A stretch of 64,000 bases of DNA from Aplidium turbinatum (taxonomy: Eukaryota; Chordata; Ascidiacea; Aplousobranchia; Polyclinidae): positions 27,749,608 through 27,813,607 of the forward strand of contig OU964925.1 of NCBI GenBank assembly GCA_918807975.1, given 5' to 3'. Positions 38,480 to 51,345 of the stretch are shown piece by piece. Position 1 is the stretch's first letter. Every line of letters starts with the position of its first letter. The position numbers and the translations under genes are program-made. The notes under the pieces were generated by a model. It was not told where the DNA came from. It searched no databases and worked only from the letters and a program-made list of their open reading frames with translations.

Positions 38480-38892
38480 ACCGTACTCTGTCAATTCCAG
38501 ACTGTTTTATGCTTGTTTGAGTTTTAAAGTCTAGAGATCATGATTAATGTTTAACCAATACATGCTCTTTTGTAAACACCACAACGCTAAACCGACACTG
38601 CAGGAAGAAATTGCAATAGACCACAAACAAACTGTAATGACTGGATTGTTGCAATCTCCACTCTCCAGTGAAGAACTGAAGAATAAACAATGAAGCATAA
38701 AATTCATGCAAAACAGCGTTGCCGAAGGTTTTCAATAGATTTTTATCACACCAGCTTCAAAAACTACTACTCAATCTCGATTCAGTTTTACCAATACTTT
38801 TTGACACAGAGGCAGTAGCGCACCCAGAAAAAAGTTTAGGGGGGGGGCTATTTCAGAAATGTCGGCTGAGTGATTTGTGACAATACTGACAG

Positions 38893-40870
38893 CAGTGGCG
38901 TATACTGGTGAGTTGAGCAAGGAAAGCAATGAAAGTCGTTGGGGTAAAAGCGTGCCGAAGACACGCATATCCTGGGGAGGTCCGGGGGCATGCCCCCCCG
39001 GAAAAATTTTTGCAAAATTACATTTGAATAATGGATTATAGTGCTTTCTGGAAACACTTTTAGGGTAATATTTGTATGAAATTTATTAGCAGATAAACAG
39101 CTATTAACTTAAAATGAAAGGTAGGGCAAGGGCAGGTTAGTTGATACAGAAGGTTAGTTGATACACCACTACAAACGGATTCCAGAAAACAGATTTTGTA
39201 GAAATACCGCCACCAACTAGTGAAGAATGATGATTGAGTGGTGACATGATGATTTCGCGGTTATCGAGTTTCAAGTTTGTAAAATAATGCAAAATGTTCA
39301 AAAATTTAGGTTTTTTGCAAATTTTTTCAAATTTACAATTCAGTTAATTCTTGAGTGTTTGAAAAACGCTAAGAGATTAACTTGTTGGCGACAGGCAGTG
39401 TATAGATGTAAAGTATCATTGCATAAGTCAAATCATTTTTAACTAACTTTGTTAGATTGATGGCAGACACATTTTTGATAAAAGTAAGAAAAAGGTTAGT
39501 TGATACATTAAAGCCCAGGCTAGTTGATACACTCATACGACGAAGTTGATACACTGTATCAACTATAGCCTGCATTCGTACATTCAGTAACCTGCAATAT
39601 TTTAACGATATTTTCAGGTAAAATACATGTGAAACTCGGTAAATCTGTTTGGAAATAGTTGTTGAACATTTAAAGTGTGTGTAATGGAAGCTGCAGAACC
39701 TGTGAACTTGACAATATCACACGATTAATAAGGCCTCTTTGATAACATGTCCCAGTTTTATAAAAGAAAAACTGATCGATGCTACAGATCAACTGAAGAC
39801 TCTCTACGTAAACCCTGGCTGTTATAAGAATTGACAATTACGCCAATTTCCAAATCTGTATAACAGGTTGGCGTTAGGAAGAACATCCGGATGTAAAATA
39901 TCTTTTTCACATTTTACACTATATAAAACTATAAGACTGTAGCACTGTCATTGCTTTTGGTTAACCCTGACCTGGCAATATGGTTCTACTATCTACACTA
40001 CAGTAGTTTGAGTATAAATTTCAAAAGTATAATGTATAATCTCAGTATAATTGAGGCGTAGGCTATAGTGATCGTTTCAACTAGGAGTTCCATGTATCAA
40101 CTAACCTCATCTGCGTATCAACTAACCTTCTCTGAAGGTTAGTTGATACAAACCGGAGATGTATGTTTGAATGAGTCTGAACAGATAACCAGTGACATCA
40201 AACAGACTAAACTTGGGGCAAAGTTAGCCCAACAAACGAACTTTCTTTAGCACCATAAAAGGTGTTTCTATATCCAACAGTTTTACTAACATCTCACTAA
40301 ACGTGAAAATTGTATCAACTAACCTGCCTTTGCCCTATAGCTCTTACACAAACGGGCAAAAACTGTGGCTCAAATTAAAGAACACCAAAAATTCAGCTTA
40401 ACTGCTCAGTTACAGCTACCTACTGCTGTAGGCTAGTAGCCAGGATAACAGTGTAAATCTAACATTAAGCTCAAACTTTTCCTTGCAAGGCAAATATAAC
40501 CCCAAAGCCTTAGATTTTCTCATTACGCACCGGAATGATACCCAGCAGGAAGCAACTCTGAGATTGCTTCCACAGATTAGTTGCAAGAAACGTAAATCGC
40601 GTAAACTTTCCTCTGCTTTTTTCCTTTGTTTCTCACCTTGTTTCTTCGTATAGCAAAAACGAGAGCAATGGATGCGGTACGAATCTCTGCTTCCGTAAGC
40701 TTCCAACTTTTTTAAAATTAAAACCTAGAAGGGAGATGAGTTAGAAACTGTTCTAATTCGTATTCAGATAAAGAAATTACGAAATCGTTTTACTGAAAAA
40801 TATTATCTTTTTTTTCAATTTTGGTAGGGGAAGCAATGCTTCCCTTGCTTCCATTAAGGATACGCCCCTG
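38893..40870. mobile_element. hAT-type element, middle layer
   Basis: Ends CAGTGGCGTATAC and GGATACGCCCCTG, with the duplication ACTGACAG/AGTGACAG (7 of 8 bases). It contains a pogo-like element at 39124-40335. Confidence 0.72.
39124..40335. mobile_element. pogo-like non-autonomous element, inner layer
   Basis: Ends GGGCAAGGGCAGGTTAGTTG and its complement, flanked by TA. The motif GGTTAGTTGATAC repeats inside near both ends and at 39480-39560 and 40085-40150. No transposase was seen. Confidence 0.82.
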
Positions 40871-41245
40871 AGTGACAGTGACAATAGGCCAATACCCATC
40901 CCTTTGATTAATATTTAAGGCACCCACGGCCCACAACCCACCGGTTGCCGATACATCAGGATTTGTTCTCTCAATCAGATTACATGTTAGCCTAGTGAAC
41001 CCCATGCTACTAGCATAATCAGCTTCCTCATTCTTACGTCTACTCTCGCAATCTTCTATAGATCTTGACTTTTTCCTCATGTATGACAAAATAGAATTAG
41101 ATTCCTGTTTGCCAATACAAATAAGTGCGAAAACAACAACTAGCACGAAAACAGTTTGAAACAAAACACTAATTTTGTAAACATTAAATTTGATGTGAAC
41201 ATTTTTCCTACTTACAAAACATTCAAAAGTAGTTCGTATTTTCAA
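40871..41245 (-). other. Unclassified ORF segment in the outer hAT
   Basis: The minus strand is open and reads IEDCESRRKNEEADYASSMG, then LWAVGALNINQRDGYW. I do not recognise the family. It lies inside the 38813-41690 element, and a hydrophobic stretch precedes it at about 41085-41160. Real coding is uncertain. Confidence 0.3.
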
Positions 41246-41389
41246 CTGAAGTCCTAGACGCCTTCGTCTTTCTGCTCAAATTTGGTATAGCCTACAGTTT
41301 TACAAGTCCGATGTCCGTGTGCTTCAGCATTGGCATACGGTAGGCTACATCGGTATGTCCACCAGACATTTGACGACAAGAGCATCTGA

Positions 41390-41560
41390 ACTTTAAAAGT
41401 GCCATCAAAGACCATATCATGGAGTGTTCTTTTTGTACCGATCAAAAATTCTCTGCTGACTCCTTTAAAATTTTACGCAAAGGCAAATCCCAATTTGACA
41501 TCAAAATTCTGGAAGCAGTGTTAATCAAAAGCTACAACCCAAATTTAAACAAAAAATTAA
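41390..41560 (+). mobile_element. Penelope-like GIY-YIG C-terminal remnant
   Basis: EHLNFKSAIKDHIMECSFC, then FKILRKG and FDIKILEAVLIKSYNPNLNK matches the end of the Penelope endonuclease domain (H-x-x-x-C...F-x-I-L...E-x-x-I...P-x-L-N). The reverse transcriptase part is absent. Confidence 0.6.
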
Positions 41561-42065
41561 CTTATTTGCTGGAGGTGCGTTTATTTTCCTCAACATTTAT
41601 TTGGGGAACATAGGCTACAAAAACTTGATTTTTGGTGGCGGGTTTGGGGGGGGCTTGAGCCCCCTTAGCCTCATGCTGGGTGCGCTACAGCACAGAGGTG
41701 AAGCCTTTCTAAAAAAATCTTTATAAGATTTGAAGTTTTTCCTACGAGTTTAAAAGCAGCTTTCTAAATTTTACCATCATTATCAACGCTGGTGTTGCTA
41801 GATTTCCAGCCCAGGCCAATTTTATGGCGTAGGTCTGCATATCGCAAAGATTTTGCTAAACAAAACATTGTTAACGAGATTTTTTTGATAGTTCATCGTC
41901 AAAAAGTTCTGTTTGGATCATTTTCATTTCTTACCATCACTGCCAAATATAACAAAGGTTTTCAAAAATTTAACACAATAAAACGCAGAGGTTTGATTGA
42001 TTCTCGGAATTTATATCCTATAGGACTGAGAAAGCCTCTTTAAGAGCATCATCCTGGCAGTTTGA

Positions 42066-42326
42066 CTGATTGAATCTTTATCCTCAGACCGGGAAAGATT
42101 CTTGCAGAGCTTAATCTTGGCAGTTCCGCATACTTGTAGAGGCTTTGAATCACTGACGCAGGCTCGGTCACTGAGATTGACAAAGTGAAGTTTCCTATGG
42201 TTGAAGTCTTGTGTCCAGGAGAATTATTCCATCCATTAGATGCCGCTGAATGGAGAGCAGTCCCAGCTCAATTAAGCGCACACCACGAGAGTTGAACCAG
42301 CGCCGCTTGATCTTGAAGCTTCTTTG
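42066..42326 (-). mobile_element. SINE family A, variant head
   Basis: Shares the body of the 7025 copy and the GATCTTGAAGCTTCTTTGTT ending of the 7895 copy. Confidence 0.65.
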
Positions 42327-42357
42327 TTTCAGAAGTTATGGGCTAATCAAGTGAGTA

Positions 42358-42720
42358 GCCTCATCGTGGCAGTTTCGCTTTTGTTGAGTCTGTGAACCAC
42401 TGACGCGCCGGCATACCGAGTTTGACAGAGTGACGTTTCCGATTGTTGTACTGTTAATTGTTGTCTGTGAATTATCCTTTCGACACCTTTCAAGAGCTAA
42501 CGGCTGTGTCTTTGGCAGGACACTTAAATGCATGCCTGAAGGTGGACACCAAAATTGGCTTCCTTGACTTCCAGGCGTAGGCTAAGCCTGGTTACGACAA
42601 CAATTATCCCTCTCATTAGATGCCCATAAATGGATAACTGTCTCTAAAATGCGTTGCCCAAGCTCATGTCATCCGGAGAATCGTACCAGCCCCTCTTGAT
42701 CTTGTAGTTTTTTGTTCATA
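42358..42720 (-). mobile_element. SINE family A split by a family B SINE
   Basis: The two halves of a family A copy (42358-42480 and 42606-42720) are separated by a family B fragment (42486-42605), which dates B after A at this site. Confidence 0.6.
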
Positions 42721-44873
42721 AAACCCTCGACGAGAGGAGGAACTTAATGATGATGATGACCTGGGCTAGAGAAGCAAAGACAAAATCTTATTCAGTTTAA
42801 TTTTTTATTTCTGACCATCACACCGAAAATCACAGCAATTCTCAATTAGGCTACCCCTGCCATGGTGAGCTGAAACTGTTGACAGGTAGTTGTGAGAGAA
42901 AAACATTAACGCTTTTAAAAAGGGCGGAAAACCAAATAAACTTAGGCTACTATTGAAAGTGTAGCTAAGATACGAAACTAGCCTACCTGCTCTGAGTACA
43001 TCAAGTGGATGAAGGAGTTGCCTCACGGCTTTCAAATATTTAGCGGAAATGCTATTTTTGGTTAGCTCAGAAATAAACTAACACTAGACCGTCAAACCTA
43101 TTCTAAAACTTACAATACACACCAAATCATGTGACTCATTTAGCCTGTTAGACGCAAATTAACGAATTTGTTTTTTCCTACAAAAATAACATTTTGGGTC
43201 ACTTCAACTTGAATATGGCTAGACAATTTTTTCCATTACCAGACAACGCGAAAGGTTTAAATTTCAAATGGAGGTCAATTTAATTAATTCCCTTTAAAGA
43301 CCTTTAAATTTCAGGCAAAGGTCAATGAAGCTATTTAAGTTTAAATTTTTTAGAAATAAAAGACAAATTTCTTCTAGTTTTGAAGCAAAATTGATTTGTC
43401 AATGTCGTTGAAGCCTAAAACTTTATACAAGTTCTTTTTTCTGAGAAAATCCGCACAATCTTATCCATAAATAAACTATTGTCTCATATAGAACAAAAAA
43501 ACTTGTTTCTAACAACCGAAAAATTTGCATTTCCAGTAGTCATTACAAGAGCATAGCACTGTTTTCACGACAAAGAATGTGTTTTGTATATTGGAACATT
43601 TAATTTTTATTGTTATAGTAGGCCTAGGCCTTATTGCAATACGATACTGTATAACGTTCTATGTTGCCGTTTGTCTTTTTTTAATGACATTGGTTTGACA
43701 AAAGCTCTGATGTAGGCTATTCTGTTTTGTGACGTAGGCTACAAATCAAAAATACAATAATTACTCATAATTGAGCGTCATAATATCTTAGTTTGATGTC
43801 ACATTGCTGTTGCGAAATCAAATGTCTTGCATGGGAAGCACCCAATTGCTTTCCCGTTCTACAAATAGGGTTTTCTGTTGCCCTGCATCAGCCATCTGGT
43901 GTTTTACCAAGTAAAAAATTTTAAAAATCATTGTTTACCCGAGAAGGATATGTCTAAAGGTGTCAGTTGACATAATGAAAGCATTTGTTTTTAAAAACTG
44001 ACATTCTTTTTGCTGAGCATGCTGAGATAAATTTTTCAATTGACGTATTTGGACTGCTTGCCTGGTTGGTACAGGCGCTTTCTTAAATAACACTTTCGAA
44101 ATGCTTATCAAAGACATTATAAACTCCCTTATTAGGTAAAGCATTTGGGAAGCGGTCTTACCTCAAAAGACTGAGGTCATATTTGTGTTGTAAATATTTT
44201 CAGCTGGCTGAATATTTAAAAGCATTCTATGCCATTTTCAAACATGCTCAATGCTGTCACTGCACGATTTTTCAACAAGTCGCTGCCTTTTCATATCCGA
44301 GTGACTATTTCCTCTAGTTTTGTTTACCAGTAGTAGGCATAGTAGCGTAACTTTTGACGTGCTTGGCGTAAAGTGAAACTGAGAACGAAGCTCACAATTC
44401 AAACAAGATGTGGCCGACTTCTGTTTACGAGAGACACACGCAATTCAAAATCTTTGAAACGGGGAAACTTCAAGACCCGCAATGGTTTGCGTGAGAAGTT
44501 ATTTGAGCAACGTAGTTCCATGGGGTTGCAATAAGATGTGAGAACGAAGGATGAAAGGGTTTGATGTAGGGATTTTAGATCATGGGAATGCGAAATTACA
44601 TCCGCTTTAAGCATACCTAAAATCTCTATTAAAAAGCTACGTTTTCATATCAGCTACTGGTTCCGTCTTGACCCAAAACGAAAATCAGTCCATCTTCTAT
44701 GCATTGATGGGCCCATAATTCACACAAGGAGCATTTTATCCACTTTTCCCCAGGTTTTGAGTTTCCGTATGCAGATGACTCTTTTAATGAAATAATTTAA
44801 CGTTGTGTTACACTTACATTACAAGTATATACCAGATCCTATCTGTCATCTTGAGCTAAGCCTAACACCTACA

Positions 44874-45060
44874 CAGGGGCGCCGGAAGCGGGGGCAGGGG
44901 GGCGGATGTATATCATTACTCGATAATAAGCTGATAGATGAACATTATAGCTATATATTATCTTAAAACTTTTTTAAAAAAATTGGCCTTACCGCCACAA
45001 AAGTGCCCTTTTTTCAAAATCCTGCCCCCCCCCCCAGTAAAAATTCGTTTCGAACCCCTG
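44874..45060. mobile_element. hAT MITE (187 bp)
   Basis: Ends CAGGGGCGCCGGAA and TTCGAACCCCTG, with the exact 8-bp duplication CACCTACA (44866-44873, 45061-45068). Confidence 0.88.
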
Positions 45061-45484
45061 CACCTACATGGCTTGGAGTTAGAACTACACATCAATGATA
45101 AATTACTTTATTGGTATTAAAGAAAAACCAGAATGGCTGAAGCAGAATATTAACTAAGCAAAATCATCAGAACATCAAATCAGAAAATAAACTTAATCTT
45201 TTTGCCACTTTGTCGATTCTGTCTTTTTTGTACCTTCACTGTGTTTGCTATATGTTATTTTTGTTGTAATGGTCAGAAACAAAAAGAAATTGAGTTGAAA
45301 TAAATTGTTGCAAAAATCGATGGAGTTGCTCGACAATCAACATCAAAGCTTTGTTATTAAAATAGAATGTTTTTGTTTATTGTCACTGGACTCATTTTTA
45401 GTTTTATATCAGGTTTACGATGTCATCACATTATTACACGACTTAGTCTCACTACGTTGCGCAAGAAAGAATACAATCGGTTTT

Positions 45485-45570
45485 AAAGTTTTCAGTTTGA
45501 CCCGACCTGGAATCGATCTCAGACCTACCAACACCAGAACCAAAGGCGAAACCCCTCGACCACTGAACTG
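45485..45570 (-). mobile_element. tRNA-like SINE head
   Basis: The minus strand reads GGCGCCAGTTCAGTGGTCG (box A-like) and GATCGATTCCAGG (box B-like). It is a different family from A, B and C. Confidence 0.45.
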
Positions 45571-46222
45571 GCGCCAACACAGAAAGCAAGGATCCGACTC
45601 CGGCATACATAAAGTTTGCGCAATAAAATGTAGTTAAAGAAAACGCTGATTCGTAGGGAACGCTGGATAACACAATAATGAGTCACAATGAGAATCGCCC
45701 AGATAGCAAAAACAACGTCAGCACTCAGCACACAATAACTTTTTGTCATTTAATTTTCCTTGTGAGAATGCTTTTAGGAAGCAGTTGTAATAAACGAATT
45801 TGAAAAACTTCCTATGTCTTGATTTTTCATTTATAGTTTAGTTTTTGCTAGATTTCCCTACGAAGAATGTTTTTAAACAAAGAAACTAACTGAAACTGAA
45901 CCAACTATATAGAAAAGTTACAATAGTTACGTATAAATAGACGCCTTTGATTCACATGGTGTCGAATGTGCAGTTGCCATGCCGCTGGCGTCAGACGTTT
46001 AAAAAAATCCCCAAACGTTTCAGAATAGCTCAAAATCTTTTTACGTCCGCCCAACTTGTGACTCTGGTAGGGAAAAGAATTGGAAAAGCAACGTTACTCA
46101 CGTTACGTAAGGGGAATTCCCAATAACTTTCTATGTATGGCTCAGGCGTGTATGGTGTTGTAGTGCTTTTTGAGCAATTATGCTTTCTTCTAAAATTGTA
46201 AGATAAAAATATTACCATTTAG

Positions 46223-47490
46223 GTTTCTGTTTCGAGAATGTCGACCAGTATATATGTGCTGCAGAACACAGCAAGATGTATCAGTTTGAAAATACAATTC
46301 AAAGAAATCGTTTGCAAGAAACAGTTTACAAGTTAAAAAATGACAAGCATAATCAGCTTATTGTCAATTTTTTTGAATACCCTTGCCAAGCAGCAAGGAA
46401 TCGCTCCTGTAGAGGCCACCACCATCGGATTTTCAAAGTAAGTAAGAAAGTATCTGACAAGATGGAATTTTGTGGTTTAACTGGATCTGAAGTTTCGCAT
46501 TTTTTTTTTAAATCAAACCTTATTGAGACCTGGAATGGTTCGTAAACTTACCAGTATTTATATTCATTGTAAATATTCCCAAAGACGCAAAACGTTCTTG
46601 CATTAAATGTGTATTTAAAACGCCTTGATCGCGAACGTTTTCTCGTTGGCGAGAGGTCAAAATAATGCAAGGTTATTATCACTAAATTGTAACATCCTTT
46701 GACCATTTATTTAGCCTATTTATGCCATAAAAACGCAATCAACTGTGCTTTGCAATTTTTATATTAACTTTGTTATTTATTTATTTTTAGTGACATGTGC
46801 GATGAGAATGCCGTTTGCCAAGAATGGTATGAGGAATTGGCAAGTAATCCAAGATTTCCAGATTCCCTAGAAGTTCGAGATGTTACAAATGGTGGTGTGG
46901 CTGAAGAGCTTCGAAGGACAAGATCATCTGACAATTCTCTTTTATGCCCAATATTCACTGAAGAATACGTTAGGAATGCAAGCAAGAAAAAGGATCGAAG
47001 CCTGTCCCCATGGAGATGGGTGATCAACTATGACCAAAACAGGTACTTTAACTAACTGACTTGGTTGTTTTAGGCCTAAGTATAACTGAATAAGGACAAT
47101 ACTTTCGTACGCTGTAGAAAATTTAACGTATTAGCCTAATAAATACTTAGGAGTAGGCACAATATAAAGAGGGTAGCTACAATCGCAAAAACATTGGTTG
47201 CTGAAGAAGAAAATAAACTAACCCTAAACTAACATTTTACTTGGTCATGTGCTTTTATAGTAATCATTGCTTTACTAAAATTAATTTATATATTTAGACG
47301 ACCAATGAAAATACCAGAAACGCAATGTCTGTGCACAGGATGCATTGATCCAAGGACTAATAGAGAAAATAAAAATTTGGTCAGCATTCCCATCAAAATC
47401 ACCCACCGCGTCAACTACACAACCACCGGCAAAGAAGGATTGGTGACCACTCAGCTTGGGTGTCGTTGTGATTTCCCCATAGAAGGATGA
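46223..47490 (+). CDS. IL17: Interleukin-17 family cytokine, IL-17D-like (5' end uncertain)
   Basis: Two exons are secure: 46791-47042 and 47298-47490 (stop TGA). They encode CDENAVCQEWYEEL, a variable stretch, then RSLSPWRWVINYDQN, PETQCLCTGC and LGCRCDFPIEG. These match the IL-17 core: the R-S-x-S-P-W strand, the C-x-C-x-x-C pair and the terminal GCxC, with spacing closest to IL-17D. The family forms secreted cystine-knot dimers that signal through IL-17 receptors in mucosal immunity. A tentative upstream exon, 46223-46541, is open throughout and joins in phase only if the donor at 46542 (GTAAAC) is used; a stronger-looking donor at 46454 would break the frame. That exon encodes a lysine- and histidine-rich region with no IL-17 similarity I recognise. 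No signal-peptide exon was found. A variant poly(A) signal ATTAAA lies at 47550, followed by a GT-rich stretch. Confidence 0.86.
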
Positions 47491-47549
47491 ATTGATGCAA
47501 TCAGAATCTGAAAGGCGACTTCTTCAAAACAATGGCTTAAAAAGTCTGT

Positions 47550-47555
47550 ATTAAA
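47550..47555 (+). promoter_or_regulatory. Candidate poly(A) signal (ATTAAA) of the IL-17 gene
   Basis: ATTAAA sits 60 bases after the IL-17 stop and is followed by a GT-rich tract (47561-47573), the usual downstream element. Confidence 0.45.
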
Positions 47556-47599
47556 GTATTGGACGCTGTGTGTAGTAGCCTACTCGAAACATGTTGATT

Positions 47600-50500
47600 A
47601 AACATAATTATAATTGTTTTATTTTTACAATGATCAACTTACCGTATAAAAATGTTTTAGGTTTATTAATTCTTAATGATATTGCTGTACATGATCGTGG
47701 GCTTAGAAATATAGACTGATAACCGCATCTTCATACACACCAACTGACAGCTAAAAACATTTGCCGTAGGTCACAGAACAGGCCTATACTTTTCGAAATA
47801 ATAAAAGCTTCATTTATTTAAGAAGGTGTAATACTTTGTAGCTTAAGTTTTCTATCAACGTTTTGGTTATAACCTATTTAATTTTATACAAATTAGGCAA
47901 TCAATATTTCTGTGCTATTTTTATGCAACTTGTATTAAGTTTTTGTACCAGATTTTTCCACTGTTATAATGCCTAAATCGTTATGTGTTCTTTTTTATGT
48001 GCATCTTTATGTTGCTATGCATTATATTTAGCCTGCTTCAACCAATATCCTCTTATTTTTACGTACAAATCTCATTGTGTAGTTTACTGGCGATTATCTG
48101 AACGTTATAGCCATTTTTTGCTGATTTTCAGGTAGAAAACTTTCCAGTTTTTGTTTTGTTGTAAAACTGACAACTTTTGTTGTCTGGGCATGTTGCAAAG
48201 ATATGAAATCCCAAAGAGAAGTCCCCTTTGACTTGCTTTTTCGCAATTTGTCAATGCACTTGCTTTGTAAATATGTTTTATATGGGATAGCCTGTTTTAT
48301 CACAAATTATTGTTATACTTTCGTCCAACTTTTATTTGGGACGTAAAGAAAAGTTTGTTCTTCATCCACTGTTTTTACAATATTCTTGTTCAGAGTTGAT
48401 TGTACGCAGTCAAATGAGTTCAAAAATATATATTGCCAAATGAAACAGACTTAAGTATAGTTACGTCACAGTACGAATATACAAATTGCCAAAGATCTGA
48501 TATATTACAGAATACGGGATGAACCACGGCCATAGGCGTAGGAGAAAGTTAGTTTTTGGAGGTTGGGAAAAAATTCTTGCCCAAATATAATTAAATGCGC
48601 CCAAATATTTTTTACGACAAAGCATAGACCACCTGATTAAAAATTCTACACTGCTCCAAATATCTGGTATATATTATTGTAGATGTAATTTGTCAACTAG
48701 CAGTATCGCTCAAATAATGTGAAAGCACTATAACAATACAGATAACTTAATATAAAAAAAAAAACATTTCACATCAATAAGATAATAATAGGCGTAGATG
48801 TACTTCAAAATACAAATTGTCATAATGATCTAAAGTTTAAACAAGTTAAAAGTTATTTCTAAAGTTTTTAAAACTTGTAGACTACATTTTCAGCTGAGCA
48901 TTTTGCTGTTGTACTTTATGTATTTAAAGCATCAATTTCAAAGTCAATATTGGCACATCTCGATTAGGATATATTTTTCATAAACAAGCAAAACAAAGTA
49001 ACCTTAGCGTGTTTAACATAATGTATTACGCACATAAAAAAATATACAGTATAACATAATTACTCAAACATTTTCGACACGTACGTGTGTCCTTATCAGG
49101 AATTACTTAAACCTGCAATATACATAAAAAAAAAGTTGTAAGATAAAGTTGATTTTGCACTGTAACTGTAACGACACTCCGGACTGAGAAGCACAAACTG
49201 AACAAATGATACAAGAATGATTTACGAGTAAATTACATACGGTGGAAAACAGATCACATAAGGTGTAAACTATAGGCATTTGACAAACAATTAGAACACA
49301 CACAAAAGGAACGATGAGCCACAGACGAATAACTACCGGTTGAGAGATGGATTGCTACGTTTGATTCTCAAGGCTTCCATGATCTTAGTCTGAAAATCAT
49401 AGCTGCCTTGAGAGATGGAGATAGGCCTATTGTCAGTACACGTTTCACAAGAGACGATGTGCTCTTTAATTGCACTTTTGGTTGTTAAGTTTGGGTAAGT
49501 GCTCCCCGGCACCTACGTGTCGAAAACGTTTGAGTTATTATGTTACATATTTTCTTTGTGTGTGTAATACATTATGTTAAACCCGCTAAGGTGACTTTGT
49601 TTTGCTTGACTATGGTTTAAAAAAGCAAACTCTCTACCAAAGCTTCATCATTTTTCATAAAATTTGCGAGCATCTGAATATTTTCAGATGTTAAAAGTAT
49701 GTTGAAAAGATATTTCAAATCTTATGAACTAAACTTGCAGGCTACTATTTCAGCTGAGCATGTTAATATTGTTAGTTATACGTTTGAAGCATTGCATTAC
49801 TTTCAACATTTGAGCACATTGATTTGGGATATACTTTTCATACAATTTGTAAACATCTGGATATTTTCTGCCCAAATTTTTCAAACTCTCAACAAATTGC
49901 ACATTTATTTTTTCACTCCCACAACTTAATTCATGCTCAATTTCAGTGAATTTTTTAAATTTTACATGCATAAAATTCAACAAAAAAATATAATTTTCAT
50001 TATTTGAGCAAACAATCAAAAATAAGTTCAATTTTCATAAAATTATGGAAACATGCTGAAAGTTTTTGCCCATTTTTTGTCAAATTTTCAATTAAGTGCT
50101 GTGTTACTTTATTTGACATTTGCAAAACCGTTGTTTGAGCAAAAAGATTAAAAATAAATTCAATCTTAATGAAAGCACAGCTTCAACGAAGTTTTCCGTC
50201 AACTCAACGAAAGCAAACATGATATGAAAGCGATCACAAGCGGAAAGCCTTTAATTCCACAATAATCCTATAATCTTGCTTTGCTTTCCTGTGGTGTCTT
50301 GTGGTGACAACCTAACGTGTCTCGCTAGCACTGACACCTTGTGCAAAACATCCCCAATCTAGCCCATTTGAGTGCCATGCATCAGGCCGGCGTAGTGCCT
50401 TGCACCCACTTCAATTGTAAAATGTCCTACTGCCCTTAAGAAAATTCTTTATACGCCACTAGACGTGTTATTTAACAGATAACATTTACTAAAGGCCAAA

Positions 50501-50890
50501 TAGGTTTCAACTTTATACATGCAAAGCCACGTTACCATGTTGTTGTTTCATGTCAGATAAAATTGCAGTTGATCGACGTTGAATAAATATTTTGATCTGA
50601 CCTTAGGCTATTCGTGAACATACAACAGAGAAAGGTTTTGAGATGGGATATCATTTTTAATTTTGGGGTGCCCGAATACTGATCAAAAGCAACGTTTGCT
50701 TTTGTTTGTAACTAATATGATGTGGCTGCAGACATACCAGTCACAAAGTCGTAAGTATTATCTAACGAAATTGTCAGAGTTAGATTGGAGAGCCAACGTT
50801 CCTTCACTCGGTAACCGATGTCGTTATTTCAGACAAATGTTCTTGAAAATAATAGTTAATTTTTGCTTCTCTCAGTGTTTTATCAAGAAT
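47600..50890. other. Intergenic stretch with diverged repeats
   Basis: No gene seen. The block with TTTCAGCTGAGCAT recurs at 48890 and 49750, and an inverted repeat pair is at 48988/49496. Confidence 0.4.
48988..49612. repeat. Inverted repeat pair, arms about 115 bp, loop about 395 bp
   Basis: Arms 48988-49100 and 49496-49612 are complementary, with GACACGTACGTGTGTCC and GGCACCTACGTGTCGAAAAC at their inner ends. This resembles end regions of some Penelope-type or foldback elements; the family is not certain. Confidence 0.55.
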
Positions 50891-50900
50891 AGGCTACGGT

Positions 50901-51337
50901 CAGTAGCGTAGCCAGAAATTTTGAAAGGGGGGAGGTTGACAACCCAGCGACGGGGGGTCTGGGGGGCCTTCCCCAGGAATTTTTGAAAAATTACTTTGAA
51001 TTTGGTGCATTCTGAGAGCATTTTCAACAAAAATGTGGGCATGAATATTTTTGTAAAATAGTGCAGTCCGGTGGCATAGCAAAAGGGTAAGATCATGTTT
51101 TCTTCGGCATTTTTTGAAAATAAAGCTAAATCTCTATGTTTTCTTGTTGCTTAATTCCTGGCTGAGATGTTTGAATGTTTGGTATTGGCAAAACTCGCTC
51201 TTTTAATGCAATTTTGTTTAAAATTAGGCAATTTTTTTTTGACTGAAAGCATCACTCTCACTATCGTGACGTCAAAAGCGTGCCAAAAAAGGGGTCGTGA
51301 CCCCCAAAACCTCCCCCCCCCCCTGGCTACGCCACTG
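50901..51337. mobile_element. Non-autonomous hAT (CAGTGGCGTAGCC family), 437 bp
   Basis: Ends CAGTAGCGTAGCCAG and CTGGCTACGCCACTG, with the exact 8-bp duplication GCTACGGT (50893-50900, 51338-51345). Confidence 0.9.
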
Positions 51338-51345
51338 GCTACGGT

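Larger units (their letters stand above)
38813..41690. mobile_element. hAT-type element, outer layer of a triple nest
   Basis: Ends CAGTAGCGCACCCAG and CTGGGTGCGCTACAG, with the exact 8-bp duplication CACAGAGG (38805-38812, 41691-41698). Inside lie another hAT (38893-40870) and a Penelope remnant (about 41390-41560). It lies just upstream of the NUDT19 start. Confidence 0.85.
42721..46222. other. Intergenic stretch upstream of the IL-17 exons
   Basis: No supportable gene apart from a hAT MITE and a tRNA-like SINE head. Missing 5' exons of the IL-17 gene may lie here; none was recognised. Confidence 0.4.

Noticed and set aside
46276-46545. 89-codon ORF as a complete small gene
   Set aside because: The frame is open upstream to a splice acceptor at 46222 and its downstream end fits the IL-17 exon, so it is better treated as a tentative exon.
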